Numbered from the stretch's first letter, positions 46,501 through 54,292 are shown. The stretch is DNA of 64,000 nt from Chloroflexus aurantiacus J-10-fl (GCF_000018865.1 NC_010175.1:4650001-4714000), one strand, 5' to 3'. Notes: generated by a model from the sequence alone, not told the origin. Numbers and translations are program-made.

Positions 46501-49080
46501 AACCAGCTCTTCACGATGGTATTGCGAGCCACTGATGCTGCCGGACGCCAGATCATAGCATCGTCACAGACAATCACCGTTGATGTGGTGCCGCCGGCAG
46601 TGCAGAATGCAACATTACGCATCGTTGGCGGTCATATCCTGAGCGATGGAACAGTGGTTGTGACGCCCGGATTATCGCTACGGATGGAGTGGAATGCCGG
46701 CAGCGATGGTGCCGGACCAGTCACCTTCTTCGCCGGATGGAATACCGACGCCGAACCGAACATTGCCGGTTTAACCGGGTATGGAGCTGGTGCCGGCAGC
46801 CATGATCTGACACCGACAGACGGTTCCATCCTCTACGCTCATCTGGTACAACAAGATGCGAACGGAAACCGTCAAGTCCAGACCTTCGGACCGATCATCT
46901 ACGATCCACCACTGACGCCGGCTGTCATTTCGCAAACCGGTGCTAACGAACCAGAGCGCGCCATCGACAGCCAGTGGCGTAATGGTGCGTGCAGCCTGGT
47001 CGGTCAAAACAGTGCGCTGTCACGACGTGCCAGTGAGCTGGCAGCCATCAACGATATACAACGGCTCTACGCAGCCTGGGGCGACCGGGCAATCCGTCTC
47101 GCATGGCACGGCGCGATCTGGGATAACAGCAACGATCTATACCTCTACCTCGACACCGCAACTGGTGGTACCACTGCACCGTATAGCCAGGGGATGAGCA
47201 GTGGCCAGCCTGATTTGCGCTTACCAACCGGCTTTTCGCCCAATTACCTGATACGTATTGACGACAGCACGACTATGAGCCTGCTGAGCTGGAACGGCAC
47301 AAGCTGGACATCTGTGAGTGGTAACTGGCAGGTGTGGAGCGATCCGATGGATCCGACACTGCTCGAAATCTACATCCCATTTACGATACTCAACATCACT
47401 GCGCCGGCGACAACACCTGTACAGATGCTGGCATACGCGACTGACGAGGACAGCCTGAGAACCTGGGCTGTGATGCCGGCCAACAATCCGCTCACCAGTC
47501 CAAAAGTCCTCAACAGCCAGAGCGGTGAGGGTATCGACAACACAGTTGCGCTTACAAACGTTATTGCCTGGGATAACCTTGGTGCAAATAGCTGTCCGGG
47601 CCAGGGACAATTGATCGCCGATGTACGCTTCCGCATTACCGTTGAACCGGTTGGGGCCGTCTACTCGATATTCACTGATGAATTGATTGACGATCAATCT
47701 CAACTGCTCGATGATAACAGCCAGGTTGACGGACAGCAGATAGCGGAACTAGATAACTACCACCCACCGTTGATTGAAGGCCAGACGATCACCTACACGA
47801 TTCACTACGAGAATGTGGGTGAAGCGCCGGCAACCAATGTACAGGCATGGATCATCAACTGGGGTTCACTGATGTTGCCGGGTGGCACACTGATCACAGG
47901 TGGAGTGCCGTACTACGAGCAGTTCATTAACCTGGGGACGATTAACCCTGGGACGAGTGGCACAGCCACCTTTACCGGTGTGGTTGATCGGCAAATCGCC
48001 CGTGATGCCGGCGAAGACGAAGACTGGGCAACAGTAGATATTTCGTTCCACGATGACACGACCGGTTTCGATGCTGCCCTGGACTGGTTCTTCATCGATC
48101 ATCCGGTTGATATTACACCACCGGAGTATGTCGAGGTGTATGAACCACTCTCATACATCAAGCCGGGAACAACAACGTTGTACGGGCTGGTCTGGGACGA
48201 GTCGGATGTGCCACAGATAGAGCTAGAGGTAACGGTTGGTAGTGCATTGCCCTCCATTGTCTCGTGTACCGACACAACCCCCGATGATGGTGAATGGCAG
48301 TGTCCGGTCAATCTGGGTACGCCCGCGCATGATACGCCGGTAACCATCCGGACACGGGCCACGGATCGAGCCGGATTGACCAGCACCTGGAGCGATCCTC
48401 TGAACCTGATTGTTGATGCTCAGGCACCACAGCTCATCCTGAGCGATGCAACTATCGCTCGTTTGGGTCTGGGGTCAGTAGGAGTGGGGACTCTGCAATT
48501 GGATGGGCAGGTCAATGATGAGCGATCTGCGGCTGCGGTCGAGGTGTGTGTTGATCAAAATGACGGGAGAGGCTTCCAATGTACGGAAGTACCGGTAGAC
48601 GAAACAAATGGCTGGAGCTATGCCCTACCCATCCGCGAGCAAACAGCCCAATCCACACAACGCTTGCGCCTGACGCCAATTGACGAGGCCGGTAATCGTG
48701 GCAGCACTCAACAGTTCGATTATGTGATCGACACTATTGCCCCAACACTGAGCAATAGCCTGTTGCAACCGACACAGTTGCAGGCAATACCGCAGCAGAC
48801 TCCAGTGTTCTTGAGCAATGGTGTACTGATTGGGGGTACATACAACGATGCGGTAGGCGTCACAGCCATCACAGTACGGGTCGAGCGCCCTGATGGTTTG
48901 GTAACAAATGGTGCTGCCGAATTGCAATCCGGTCAGTGGCGTTTTATAGTGCCTTTGATAGGAGCTGGTACACATCGCGTGTATGTCGAAGCGCGTGACG
49001 CGGCAGGGAACGTGCGGGTTATCGGGCCAATTGTGGTGGGTGGCCCATACCGCATTCACCTGCCGATCATTCAACGTTAG
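37537..49080 (+). CDS. Giant TSP3/LamG/Ig-like surface protein, 3,847 residues
   Basis: Single uninterrupted frame, GGAAGGAATC upstream of the ATG. Architecture: TM helix (about 10-28); an outer globular domain to about 270 resembling lipoprotein carriers of the LppX/LolA type; two TM helices (about 280-330); calcium-binding thrombospondin type 3 repeats (D-x-DGDGLSD, about 385-540); a hydrophobic block of about four helices (about 1042-1205); a second TSP3 block (about 1388-1472); a LamG domain (about 1515-1715); beta-rich/Ig-like domains; a second LamG (about 2465-2650); more Ig-like repeats with PP-opening strands and VDxQAP, D(A/R)AGN; end YRIHLPIIQR. Likely a surface adhesin or matrix protein, binding calcium and glycans. 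Whether the central hydrophobic block inserts in the membrane is uncertain. Confidence 0.88.
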   Translation: MQYRHRLLRTFLPIVLAGIFLLLIVVRIQPMVAPDPLRAAWQRAISTGAYQFSASVTVLTDPQPSPLTAGQAPERQEMFLDGQTDVKANTTELRLWTQGGTVANGEGSVTMRLTDGQTWVRQAGGEWEEYPGLADLYAPGGDLMGYLTAVRDVETLGTHVVNGLTVTRYRFRLDGPALERYLRERQQEALVRANRLPPGAELKPAEEYVNLRGSGEVWIDENGLPARQIIDLTLPTGSTQRLSRAQIAMDFFGFGPLPVSLPFTWQHLLWNILNALNMVAPFAIWSGACVSALIAIVLLMQRRAVLRFNSLISMVVMVTLVSGPLLTTQRVQATQASEAERRAAWQQIQATTQTSSERDAQMPAEFAAARVVADVLLSEARGQSTHDYDHDGLSDVQEHMLGTDPYHTNDGKARLESLIAQAAPALPIAPTSLVHDSRDSDGDGLSDFQELFLGTSRFESDTDGDGLSDFAEARGFSYGGRDWFLDPLALDSSRDGIIDSLEVIRNGNTLQARDTDGDTVPDALDRDNDNDGVADALDLSPLTHSGSQGAFNSNRALWLKLDNLYANTLVAVDFQVRPQDANQLWYTQSRFDWPNDGAGQVQDRNATTDDLQLIPLLEISIPANSFATLPAYTNNGNGNLSSPVLSAQGITLRQADASTIVAYVPLSLMTDQQTGERVAFSGRMLYQGVPSWGNAHRVRLVWAVQMKNDVDGFDKAGVIHVYAGESWTLTGLQIREDHGVSGALVVADPAVQSDAVARDDGLFALINNLDQTFLRGRTDLSPAAIANRFDHPNNSSVPDQQRWGLPDIFRVRTYSDPDTLSLARNAATRNRSVLSDWIPAQYQPLILNVRNETFRALNFDSLGSNASWSDTVLSLNLANGGPNAVHLQTTAHLSLTGYEFSGGDWRALSAEQTVQRFVDRHQSQASTDDELKTAQLTILRNYLAVLIQGIVTTVTNGQQQPTVDLAAPDASMAQINSALAAQSSGALKHALNALGPAQGSETGAVLKQMGQVIKTVGISAARGGGSAWAISAQFVTSFKAKAGDAIRGAIIGALVAGLVLAATAQIGALSPELNRWLQTGGMELVQQVTSSVATIIKNGIDLILIAKFGLQKITAASAAFTIFVGGVLVLATVGLAIYEAVANQLSGVALAQLIITTVLQVAWIVFLTAMAFVPKVGPIIVAVLTIIDAVLSIFLSIILGRATTFSTWLFQQIARFIVDESRYLTVKPSVGNTSLGLLDPAAGMTAWSTLRFSAIVYPNLEWNPNRIGNRWFGRPWNDWEARQRVSGVVALATGEQRLDTWPGWPPIEGSYSRWLDFSFPAGVNQATSLWLNTAFNLPYKRCIFLWCGAYDDVQRHNTRLADSIVFDVFPATLNEFVRMDWGGNVPFPARSDGDLDGVARHSDPNDATWDTDGDGLSDAFEIQRASEGIRLNPRSADTDSDGLNDRDEGLWGTDPTRGDTDGDGLSDKQEVDGFRVSVQGQSLWLRTSPLAVDSRGSGSADAVWLYQSGPTTAYSALASWPLTEVSGSVFYDTINRTTLTCVAPNCPDAGITIGGRTGVRFDGNDYLSAGTDERFRMSDAMTFAVWMYPTADSGGILVNREGEYEVARFPDGSIQWAFSNAHPGWAWVNTGYIAPLNTWTHVAVTYQHGVVVTYINGNPIHTYNGSGSITDIDPYNNEFRLGNRSFPQPFTGVLAQARIFTRALSASDIASLLSAPASLSMGDTGTFLSSTTNELSAPVTPIGVFPQINDGDLTVKPGQSLTYTVTLQHNLTEGRPLRGAVWLNTPETGFPSTSFELLPGQTQSFVTNLTIPASAPEGPFVLNAVTQYSPGADFTARWAQPTFVERASADVSAVALAATPGATTPYAIVTAGGGQVQFLPTQPATPGTPLLVGSGTNPTLACLSAACLVAWQDGSTIRITRVAGNTVAPAINVGTGSAPAVASNGSNFLIAWLDGSILRAQRVAADGTLSGASLTLDNAIQAGSAVALAAVGTAYLAVYERGPTGQRDIWSVRIDDAGNTAPVQLTATTTDESGPALAYSPAFGRTLIAYLRDGSVFGRLLTGSNPLEEMLLLSDGGANIYRPAVAATSNHFIVAAGTRVANRANLLYQAIDGNSRLLGSPQRFAWLVDAPTTLTVGLACASGQPCVTTPAGLSGSSGTQIGTLSAQIVSEADGLFDSGTLPTPLRLIVDNTPPATQIVSLVDGSYVPATNVNSGLVVSGIVTDTNGIELVEISLDGGAWQATTLSGTTWAATLDISALAEGQHSLRARARDVAGNQGAASTPVTFIVDRQSPAITISSFSASPVRPGLDTRGGWVFPFTGTLTDPVAGTSAGSGSTTVTLELLPASSDAVTGIPQEITASGGNWQHSYRLTTGGGVDGRITPPTGVYTITLRAVDLAGNLATMTHPTLLHLDATSPSFQMNSNPGDMITTTLTLSGVVTDTGSVASGVQAMAAAWVPQAQADVLAAARVRLLFEEANGSEVFANAADAALVATCSGAGCPQLAGGRVEQGIILNATQTLSITDTMGTLSSGFSVAAWISGSGRWYERGLAGQPGYVELTTNSVQLQGSSATCTASFTPAGSGWQHLAATYDGTTLNVYREGVTIVSTPCSAGHLPAATARIGGGFTGGIDEMYLYDYALAADEVDNLRAAADRTWQAVTLATPGATNTTWSLTVPNDLDGIYALMMRASDALANRTVRDGELIWRGLVDTRGPQVTVRVTQQGSGSLARTTITCEIRDINLNYPTVVCPEPTGTILERSDLSVFYQPAAWRRQSSDLKLLNGRDITYVVAGHISYSATATATDTLGRNGSGTPQSVTPSTRPIDILITSPSGNIRTTLDPIVLAGEVSANAGLQRLRVLRDGSEIHNQTWPSGTPNASFSLAAWTPGEGRYELEFRVEDQNGQLLVEEMTLFVDTAAPTAIGFASAVITTGNTLTNTLALPVQVTDTGVITSVQASLDGSIWIEADADPMVSGRWWLPVTDDNGNLDNQLFTMVLRATDAAGRQIIASSQTITVDVVPPAVQNATLRIVGGHILSDGTVVVTPGLSLRMEWNAGSDGAGPVTFFAGWNTDAEPNIAGLTGYGAGAGSHDLTPTDGSILYAHLVQQDANGNRQVQTFGPIIYDPPLTPAVISQTGANEPERAIDSQWRNGACSLVGQNSALSRRASELAAINDIQRLYAAWGDRAIRLAWHGAIWDNSNDLYLYLDTATGGTTAPYSQGMSSGQPDLRLPTGFSPNYLIRIDDSTTMSLLSWNGTSWTSVSGNWQVWSDPMDPTLLEIYIPFTILNITAPATTPVQMLAYATDEDSLRTWAVMPANNPLTSPKVLNSQSGEGIDNTVALTNVIAWDNLGANSCPGQGQLIADVRFRITVEPVGAVYSIFTDELIDDQSQLLDDNSQVDGQQIAELDNYHPPLIEGQTITYTIHYENVGEAPATNVQAWIINWGSLMLPGGTLITGGVPYYEQFINLGTINPGTSGTATFTGVVDRQIARDAGEDEDWATVDISFHDDTTGFDAALDWFFIDHPVDITPPEYVEVYEPLSYIKPGTTTLYGLVWDESDVPQIELEVTVGSALPSIVSCTDTTPDDGEWQCPVNLGTPAHDTPVTIRTRATDRAGLTSTWSDPLNLIVDAQAPQLILSDATIARLGLGSVGVGTLQLDGQVNDERSAAAVEVCVDQNDGRGFQCTEVPVDETNGWSYALPIREQTAQSTQRLRLTPIDEAGNRGSTQQFDYVIDTIAPTLSNSLLQPTQLQAIPQQTPVFLSNGVLIGGTYNDAVGVTAITVRVERPDGLVTNGAAELQSGQWRFIVPLIGAGTHRVYVEARDAAGNVRVIGPIVVGGPYRIHLPIIQR

Positions 49081-49417
49081 ATCAAAGAGGAGGAGGGAAA
49101 TCACGTTCGGCTTCTCCCCTCAGCGGCTATGTATTACCCATAACTCGGATACTGCATAGCCCGCGTGCAGGAGAGGAACCGGGGGTGATGGCCGGCGAGT
49201 TGGCGGGTACAACCCTGCCTCAATTCGTGGAAGCCCCTTGCGGAGCTGGCCTGATGGCGGGGAGTGGTGACGGGAATGCCGGCCCGTGGACGGAAAGCCC
49301 GTGCCACGGGAACGGTAGCGAGGTTGTGCTGATAGCGCAGCAGGACGCAGCGGAGCGCATGACCGCCTGGTGTGCGTGATGAACGATGCGCCGTGTCCAG
49401 CACGCTGTGCTATCGGA

Positions 49418-49596
49418 AGCTGGAGGGCACTGCCCGCCGCCAGCGACCGGCAGTCTAACCGATTCCTCAGCGGTGGGGCGATAAGCGCAGTCGGTGCGGC
49501 AGCATGGCTGCCGCATTCCATACCACGAGCACGTGCATGGCTGGCGCGTGAGGGAATCGTACCGACACCGTGCACGCCAGAGGCGCGCGCACCCAG
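49418..49596 (+). repeat. Right copy of the direct repeat bracketing the giant gene
   Basis: About 179 bp, same orientation as 37007-37187. It contains the palindrome GCGGCAGCATGGCTGCCGC, where the left copy has the variant GGGGCAGCCATGCTGCC. The rest of 49081-49853 is repeat-rich and holds no supported gene. Confidence 0.85.
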
Positions 49597-49898
49597 CGTT
49601 CCAGAATAAGGATTGGGTACACCACTTCCTACTCCTCTCACCCGGTGTGAGTGGGGGCAGGGAATCGCGCTCGGTTCCTCCCCCCAGCGGGGGGAGGCCA
49701 GGAGGGGGCGAGAATAAGGTGTACGGAAGCCATATGGAGCACGCCCCATTCCCCACGCCCCATTCCCCACGCCCCCCAGTGGATGCGGATCACCGCGATC
49801 AAACACTCTCTACCTGTAAGGCGGTATCATACGGGCCAGGGGCGTATCCGGCGTATAATGTAAGGTGTGGATATGAAGCTATAACTCAACCAAACCAT

Positions 49899-51338
49899 AT
49901 GTACATTCACTGGTTTCGCCGTGATTTGCGTTTGCGCGATAACACGGCACTGATGGCAGCGGCAACTGCTGCTGGTGGAGCGGTGGTGCCGGTCTTTATT
50001 TTCGATGACGCTATTCTGCGTGGGCGCTTTGCCAGCCCGGCACGCACGCAGTTCTTGCTCGATTGTCTGGCGGCGCTCGACGCAGAACTGCGCACGTTTG
50101 GGTTGCATCTGGTGGTGCGCCGGGGTGACCCACTGCGAACGCTGTTTGATGTGCTGCGCGAGAGTGGTGCGAGCGGGGTGACCTGGAATCGTGACTATAC
50201 GCCATACGCGGTTCGCCGTGACACCGCGATCAAGCAGGCGCTGCGTGAGGCCGGTTATGAAGCGCATAGTTTCAAGGATACGGTCATTTTTGAGATGAAG
50301 GAAGTGGCGACTGCCGATGGCCGTCCGTATACGGTCTACACCCCGTATGCGAAACGCTGGCGATCACGCCTGGCCGCCGAACCGGTTACAGTGCAGGATA
50401 TGCCACGGCTAGCGACGATTCCGTTGCCGGTCAGTGAGCCGCTGCCTCATCTGACCGACCTGCTGCCGGATGCGCCGGCGACACTCCCCCGCTTTCCCGC
50501 CGGTGAAGCCGTTGCGCTGGAAGCGCTCGAACGATTCGTGCGTGGCCCACTGGCCAGTTATGCGCAGGGGCGTGATCTGATGGCCGTTGCCGGGACTTCG
50601 CGGCTCTCGCCGTACCTGCGTCTGGGTGTGTTGTCACCGCGTCAGTGTGTCGCCGCAGCCCTCGCAGCGCCACCAGGGCCGGGGCCGGAGAGCTGGATCG
50701 GTGAATTGATCTGGCGTGATTTCTACGTGCAGGTGCTCTACCATTTTCCGCACGCCCTGCGCGGCAGCTTCAAACCGGCGTATAACCGGATTGACTGGCC
50801 GAACGATCCGGTGCTGTTCGCCGCCTGGCAACAGGGGCTGACCGGCTACCCAATCGTTGATGCGGCGATGCGTCAGTTGCAGCGCGAAGGCTGGATGCAC
50901 AACCGGGCCAGAATGATTGTGGCCTCGTTTCTCACCAAAGATTTGCTGATTGACTGGCGCTGGGGTGAACGCCATTTTATGCATCTGCTGATTGATGGCG
51001 ATCCGGCGGCCAACAACGGCGGCTGGCAGTGGGCAGCCGGTACCGGCACTGATGCTCAACCCTTCTTTCGCATCTTCAATCCGGTCAGTCAGGGGCAGAA
51101 GTTCGATCCCGAAGGTGCGTATGTGCGGCGTTACGTGCCCGAACTGGTCAACGTGCCGACCCGTTACATCCACGAACCGCATAAGATGTCGCTCGCCGAA
51201 CAGCGCAAAGCCGGGGTGTTAATCGGGCGGGACTATCCGGCGCCGATTGTCGATCACGCCACGCAGCGCACCAAAGCGCTCGAACTCTATCGGGCGGCAA
51301 CGCGCCATAACGACTCATCAGCAGAACAGTATGCTTGA
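49899..51338 (+). CDS. phrB: Deoxyribodipyrimidine photolyase (class I)
   Basis: 479 residues from the ATG at 49899 (MYIHWFRRDLRLRDNTAL). It repairs UV-made pyrimidine dimers with light. The N-terminal antenna domain is followed by the FAD domain with TSRLSPYLRLGVLSPRQC, WIGELIWRDFYVQVLYHFPH, the MHNRARMIVASFLTKDLLIDWRWGE region and the C-terminal block NGGWQWAAGTGTDAQPFFRIFNP with the FAD and lesion-contacting residues of CPD photolyases. Length fits. A TATAAT lies at 49854-49859. It overlaps the next gene by 8 bases. A light-exposed phototroph is the expected setting. Confidence 0.94.
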   Translation: MYIHWFRRDLRLRDNTALMAAATAAGGAVVPVFIFDDAILRGRFASPARTQFLLDCLAALDAELRTFGLHLVVRRGDPLRTLFDVLRESGASGVTWNRDYTPYAVRRDTAIKQALREAGYEAHSFKDTVIFEMKEVATADGRPYTVYTPYAKRWRSRLAAEPVTVQDMPRLATIPLPVSEPLPHLTDLLPDAPATLPRFPAGEAVALEALERFVRGPLASYAQGRDLMAVAGTSRLSPYLRLGVLSPRQCVAAALAAPPGPGPESWIGELIWRDFYVQVLYHFPHALRGSFKPAYNRIDWPNDPVLFAAWQQGLTGYPIVDAAMRQLQREGWMHNRARMIVASFLTKDLLIDWRWGERHFMHLLIDGDPAANNGGWQWAAGTGTDAQPFFRIFNPVSQGQKFDPEGAYVRRYVPELVNVPTRYIHEPHKMSLAEQRKAGVLIGRDYPAPIVDHATQRTKALELYRAATRHNDSSAEQYA

Positions 51339-52185
51339 CGATCACACCCAATTGGAATTTCCGGCCAGTGGCATGACGGAACTGCCGCTCATCTGGCAAC
51401 CGCAGGTGATCCGCTGCAAGGCTGCCGGCCCTGGTGGTCGCCCGCTGCTCGTCTTACTTGACACCGGTACCGACCCCTCGGCGATTGATCTGACGCTGGC
51501 GCGGCGGCTCGATCTGCGCCTCGGCGACTTTGCGCTCGGTTCTGATGCAACCTGCGACACTGTGCCGTTCACCGAAACCGTGCTGCCCTGGTTGCGCCTC
51601 GGTGAGGTGATGCTGCGCAATCTCTATCTGATGGCCGTTGATTTGCGGCAGATGCCGTTTCCGGTTGATCTGGTGCTGGGATACAACGTTTTGCACCGTC
51701 TCAATCTAACGATTGATTATGCTGGTCAAACGGTACGATTGTGCCACCCCGACCTGGCCCCGCCGCCGCCGGGCGCGGAGGGCGCAAGCGTGCCACTCCG
51801 CTTCTTTGAGCACTTTCCCGCGTTACCAGCCCAGATCATCGCGCCGAGCGGAGCCACGCACGACGTCATCCTGACAATTGACACCGGTTCCAACGGTGCG
51901 CTGACCGTGAGCCGTGATCTTGCCGCCAGTCTGCATCTCGATCTGCACACCGTCCAGGCGGCAACCGGCCACGGGTTCGCTGCTGCAACACCGGTGAGCC
52001 GTGGATTCACCGTCGATCTCCAGCTTGGGCCATTCCGCCTGCCGGCAGTCGAAGTTGATGTGCCGGCGACCAGCCACGGCGATCTGGGGCGACAGGGACG
52101 GGCCAATGTCGGCAACCGGCTCCTCTCCCGCTTCCGACGGCTTACGCTCGACTACCGGCGGGAAGTGTGTATCCTGGATCGTTGA
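51331..52185 (+). CDS. Retropepsin-like aspartic protease with two DTG lobes
   Basis: 284 residues from the ATG at 51331, overlapping the photolyase stop. Two aspartic-protease half sites are visible: LLDTGTDPSAIDLTLARRL (Asp44) and TIDTGSNGALTVSRDLAASL (Asp184), each followed by a hydrophobic strand (VDLVLGYNVL and ANVGNRLL) like the G-x-x-x-L turn of the fold. Bacterial retropepsin-like proteins usually have one DTG per chain and dimerise; here both lobes are on one polypeptide. There is no signal peptide, so it is probably cytoplasmic. Substrate unknown. It sits between photolyase and a HExxH peptidase, the latter 27 bp downstream. Confidence 0.8.
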   Translation: MLDDHTQLEFPASGMTELPLIWQPQVIRCKAAGPGGRPLLVLLDTGTDPSAIDLTLARRLDLRLGDFALGSDATCDTVPFTETVLPWLRLGEVMLRNLYLMAVDLRQMPFPVDLVLGYNVLHRLNLTIDYAGQTVRLCHPDLAPPPPGAEGASVPLRFFEHFPALPAQIIAPSGATHDVILTIDTGSNGALTVSRDLAASLHLDLHTVQAATGHGFAAATPVSRGFTVDLQLGPFRLPAVEVDVPATSHGDLGRQGRANVGNRLLSRFRRLTLDYRREVCILDR

Positions 52186-52212
52186 GGCGCGAGACCATTG
52201 CCCGGAGAATGT

Positions 52213-53913
52213 ATGCGGTTGTGGATCGCCATTGTGCTTACCAGCCTGCTTCTCCTCACGCTGACCGGCTCACGGTTAGAGCTGGCCGTCAACCCGGCGC
52301 AGCCTCCGCCGATCCGCACTCCGGACTGTCCTCAGCCGACATACCCCGATGCCGATGCGCTGCTGAGCATCTTACCCCAGGCCGGCTACGACTGCACGGA
52401 ACAGATCGCGGTCGCCCTCAGACCACGGGTCGAGCTATCGCATATCGATCACCTGCTGACGATTGCTGCCGACACCGGCTTCGATGCCCGCACCCGGCGC
52501 AATGCGCTGCGCATCCTGGGTCGGCTGGCCGAGAGTGGCCGGGCCACGCGCGCCGGCGAGCTGATGCAGCAGAAACAGGCAGTCGCCACCAGGACGCTGG
52601 CCATCAACCTGCTCGAACGCGAAACCGACAATTTTCTCCTGCAGGATGCCGTCTGGCTGCTCGACAGCCTCTACTACCCCAGTTGGGATGCGGCACCGGC
52701 GCTGGCGCACATCGCCCTCAGCGACAGTTACGCACCGGCCCTGCGTTACCGGGCTGCCCGTGCCCGTACCCGCCTGATCGCGGCTGAGCCGGGCTACCTG
52801 CGTGCCGACTCCCGACAGTTCCTGATCGATGCTCTGCACAGCACCGATCCCGGTGCCCGCACTGCCGCCGCCGAGGCGCTGAGCTTCCTGCGTGATGAAC
52901 AACTTGGCGCACTCGCACTCTGGCAACAAATGGTAGAGGATGCAATCGCTGCCGCCCCGCCATTGACCGTCGCTGCCGACGACGGCGACCCGCGTGGGGC
53001 ACGGCTGTTCACCTTTGTAGAGAGTAGTCCAACCGCTTTGACCGCACGGGCGGCGTTGGCGCGGGCTGCCGACCGGCTGGCCGGCGAATGGGCAGCGGCG
53101 CCCCGCTTCCAGGCCTTGCAAACGGCGTATGAAGAGCTGGCCTTGCCGGTTGAAATCACAACGACGACCATCACCCTGCGTACCGGCCCAGCGAACGTGA
53201 CCGACGGCCAGGAGCTGCTGGCAATCGTTGCCAGTGCGTACCGGCAGGCACGCCAGTTCCTGGGAGCGAGTGGCGAAACCGCCATTCCCGGCGAGGAACC
53301 GGCCACCTTACGGGTCTTGATCTTCCCCTCGCAAGCCGCCTATCGCGACTACATGCGCGCCTTCACCCCGTTCACAGTTGACGTTGATGGGATTTATGAT
53401 GCGCAGACGGGCACCCTCTACAGCTTCCGGCGAGGCATTGGCCAGACTGCCAACACACTCGCCGAAACCCTGCGCCACGAGACGAGTCATGCCGTGACTG
53501 CCGCCTACGTCTTTCCGGGCCACTGGCTCAGCCCCGGTTACCACAACGAACCAAAGGGCTGGTTCGACGAAGGACTGGCCGAGGTAGTAACGGCCCAGAG
53601 CAACCCTAACGGCCCCCTCCAGCTCCACGAACGCCACCTGGCAACCCTCTGCGCAGCACCCTACAAACCGGTGCTGGCCGATCTCCTGGCCCGGCGCGAA
53701 GGCTACGACCACTACGGCACCTTCGACTACCCGGCGGCATGGGCCTTGCTGCACTTCCTGCTCAGCGAACGTCCACAGGCGGTGGCCGCGCTTGCCGATG
53801 CGTGGCGCAACCAGACCTACCGCTTAAGCGACTGGCCTCGGCTGGCCGGCTGGCCAGACCTGGCAACCGCCGAAGCCGACTGGCATGCAGCGATGGCGCG
53901 CTGGTGCCGGTGA
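52213..53913 (+). CDS. HEAT-like repeat protein with gluzincin (peptidase MA-like) domain
   Basis: 566 residues from the ATG at 52213 (CCGGAGAA upstream; a TTG at 52198 is in frame but weaker). An N-terminal hydrophobic signal or anchor (IAIVLTSLLLLTLTGS) leads to an alpha-helical middle part (about 60-300) with HEAT-like pairs (TRRNALRILGRLAES, ARTAAAEALSFLRDEQ). The C-terminal metallopeptidase has HETSH (His422, Glu423, His426) and Glu453 in GWFDEGLAE, the HExxH...E layout of gluzincins of the peptidase-MA group. Predicted extracytoplasmic. Most likely last gene of the photolyase-led transcript. Confidence 0.82.
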   Translation: MRLWIAIVLTSLLLLTLTGSRLELAVNPAQPPPIRTPDCPQPTYPDADALLSILPQAGYDCTEQIAVALRPRVELSHIDHLLTIAADTGFDARTRRNALRILGRLAESGRATRAGELMQQKQAVATRTLAINLLERETDNFLLQDAVWLLDSLYYPSWDAAPALAHIALSDSYAPALRYRAARARTRLIAAEPGYLRADSRQFLIDALHSTDPGARTAAAEALSFLRDEQLGALALWQQMVEDAIAAAPPLTVAADDGDPRGARLFTFVESSPTALTARAALARAADRLAGEWAAAPRFQALQTAYEELALPVEITTTTITLRTGPANVTDGQELLAIVASAYRQARQFLGASGETAIPGEEPATLRVLIFPSQAAYRDYMRAFTPFTVDVDGIYDAQTGTLYSFRRGIGQTANTLAETLRHETSHAVTAAYVFPGHWLSPGYHNEPKGWFDEGLAEVVTAQSNPNGPLQLHERHLATLCAAPYKPVLADLLARREGYDHYGTFDYPAAWALLHFLLSERPQAVAALADAWRNQTYRLSDWPRLAGWPDLATAEADWHAAMARWCR

Positions 53914-53986
53914 GGGGTGGGGAGGGGGAGTGTGGAGTAGGGAGTGAGGAGTGGGGAGTAGGGTGCTCCCATTTGATGACTACAGC

Positions 53987-54003
53987 TTATATCAAAATCT
54001 GGT
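53987..54003 (+). repeat. Border motif TTATATCAAAATCTGGT
   Basis: Copy of the recurring motif with one extra A. It is 74 bp after the peptidase stop, at the start of the 54-57.8 kb repeat-rich block. Confidence 0.5.
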
Positions 54004-54044
54004 GTCATAGGGTTCATAACCGCCAGGCGACCCTGATGGCAGCG

Positions 54045-54290
54045 CAAACACGTTTCGGCGTGGCTACCGTTGCCCGCGAGAGATGCCCGTATCGCGTCGT
54101 TTGGAGTGCGGCAGCTATGTTGCTGTGCCAACCGTGCTGGCGATCAGGCGCGGCGTGCAGCGCACTCCCTTACCGGCATGTGGTCACACAAACACGTTTC
54201 GGCGTGGCTACCATTGCCCGCGAGAGATGCCCGTATCGCGTCGTTTGGAGTGCGGCAGCATGGCTGCCGCACCAGCCGTGCTGGCGATCA
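54045..54290 (+). repeat. Two-copy tandem repeat, 144-bp period
   Basis: Copies at 54045-54146 and 54189-54290 share about 100 bp (CAAACACGTTTCGGCGTGGC ... CTGGCGATCA), including the GCGGCAGC palindrome, intact in copy 2 and altered in copy 1. Copy 2 ends 3 bp before the CHAT remnant. Confidence 0.85.
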
Positions 54291-54292
54291 AA

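Noticed and set aside
39607..48102. Many antisense frames of 60-218 codons inside the giant gene
   Set aside because: They are shadows of a strongly coding frame with the domains described; none shows a motif or ribosome site.
49494..49898. N-terminal extension of the photolyase frame
   Set aside because: It translates repeat DNA and crosses the likely promoter; the family start is at 49899.
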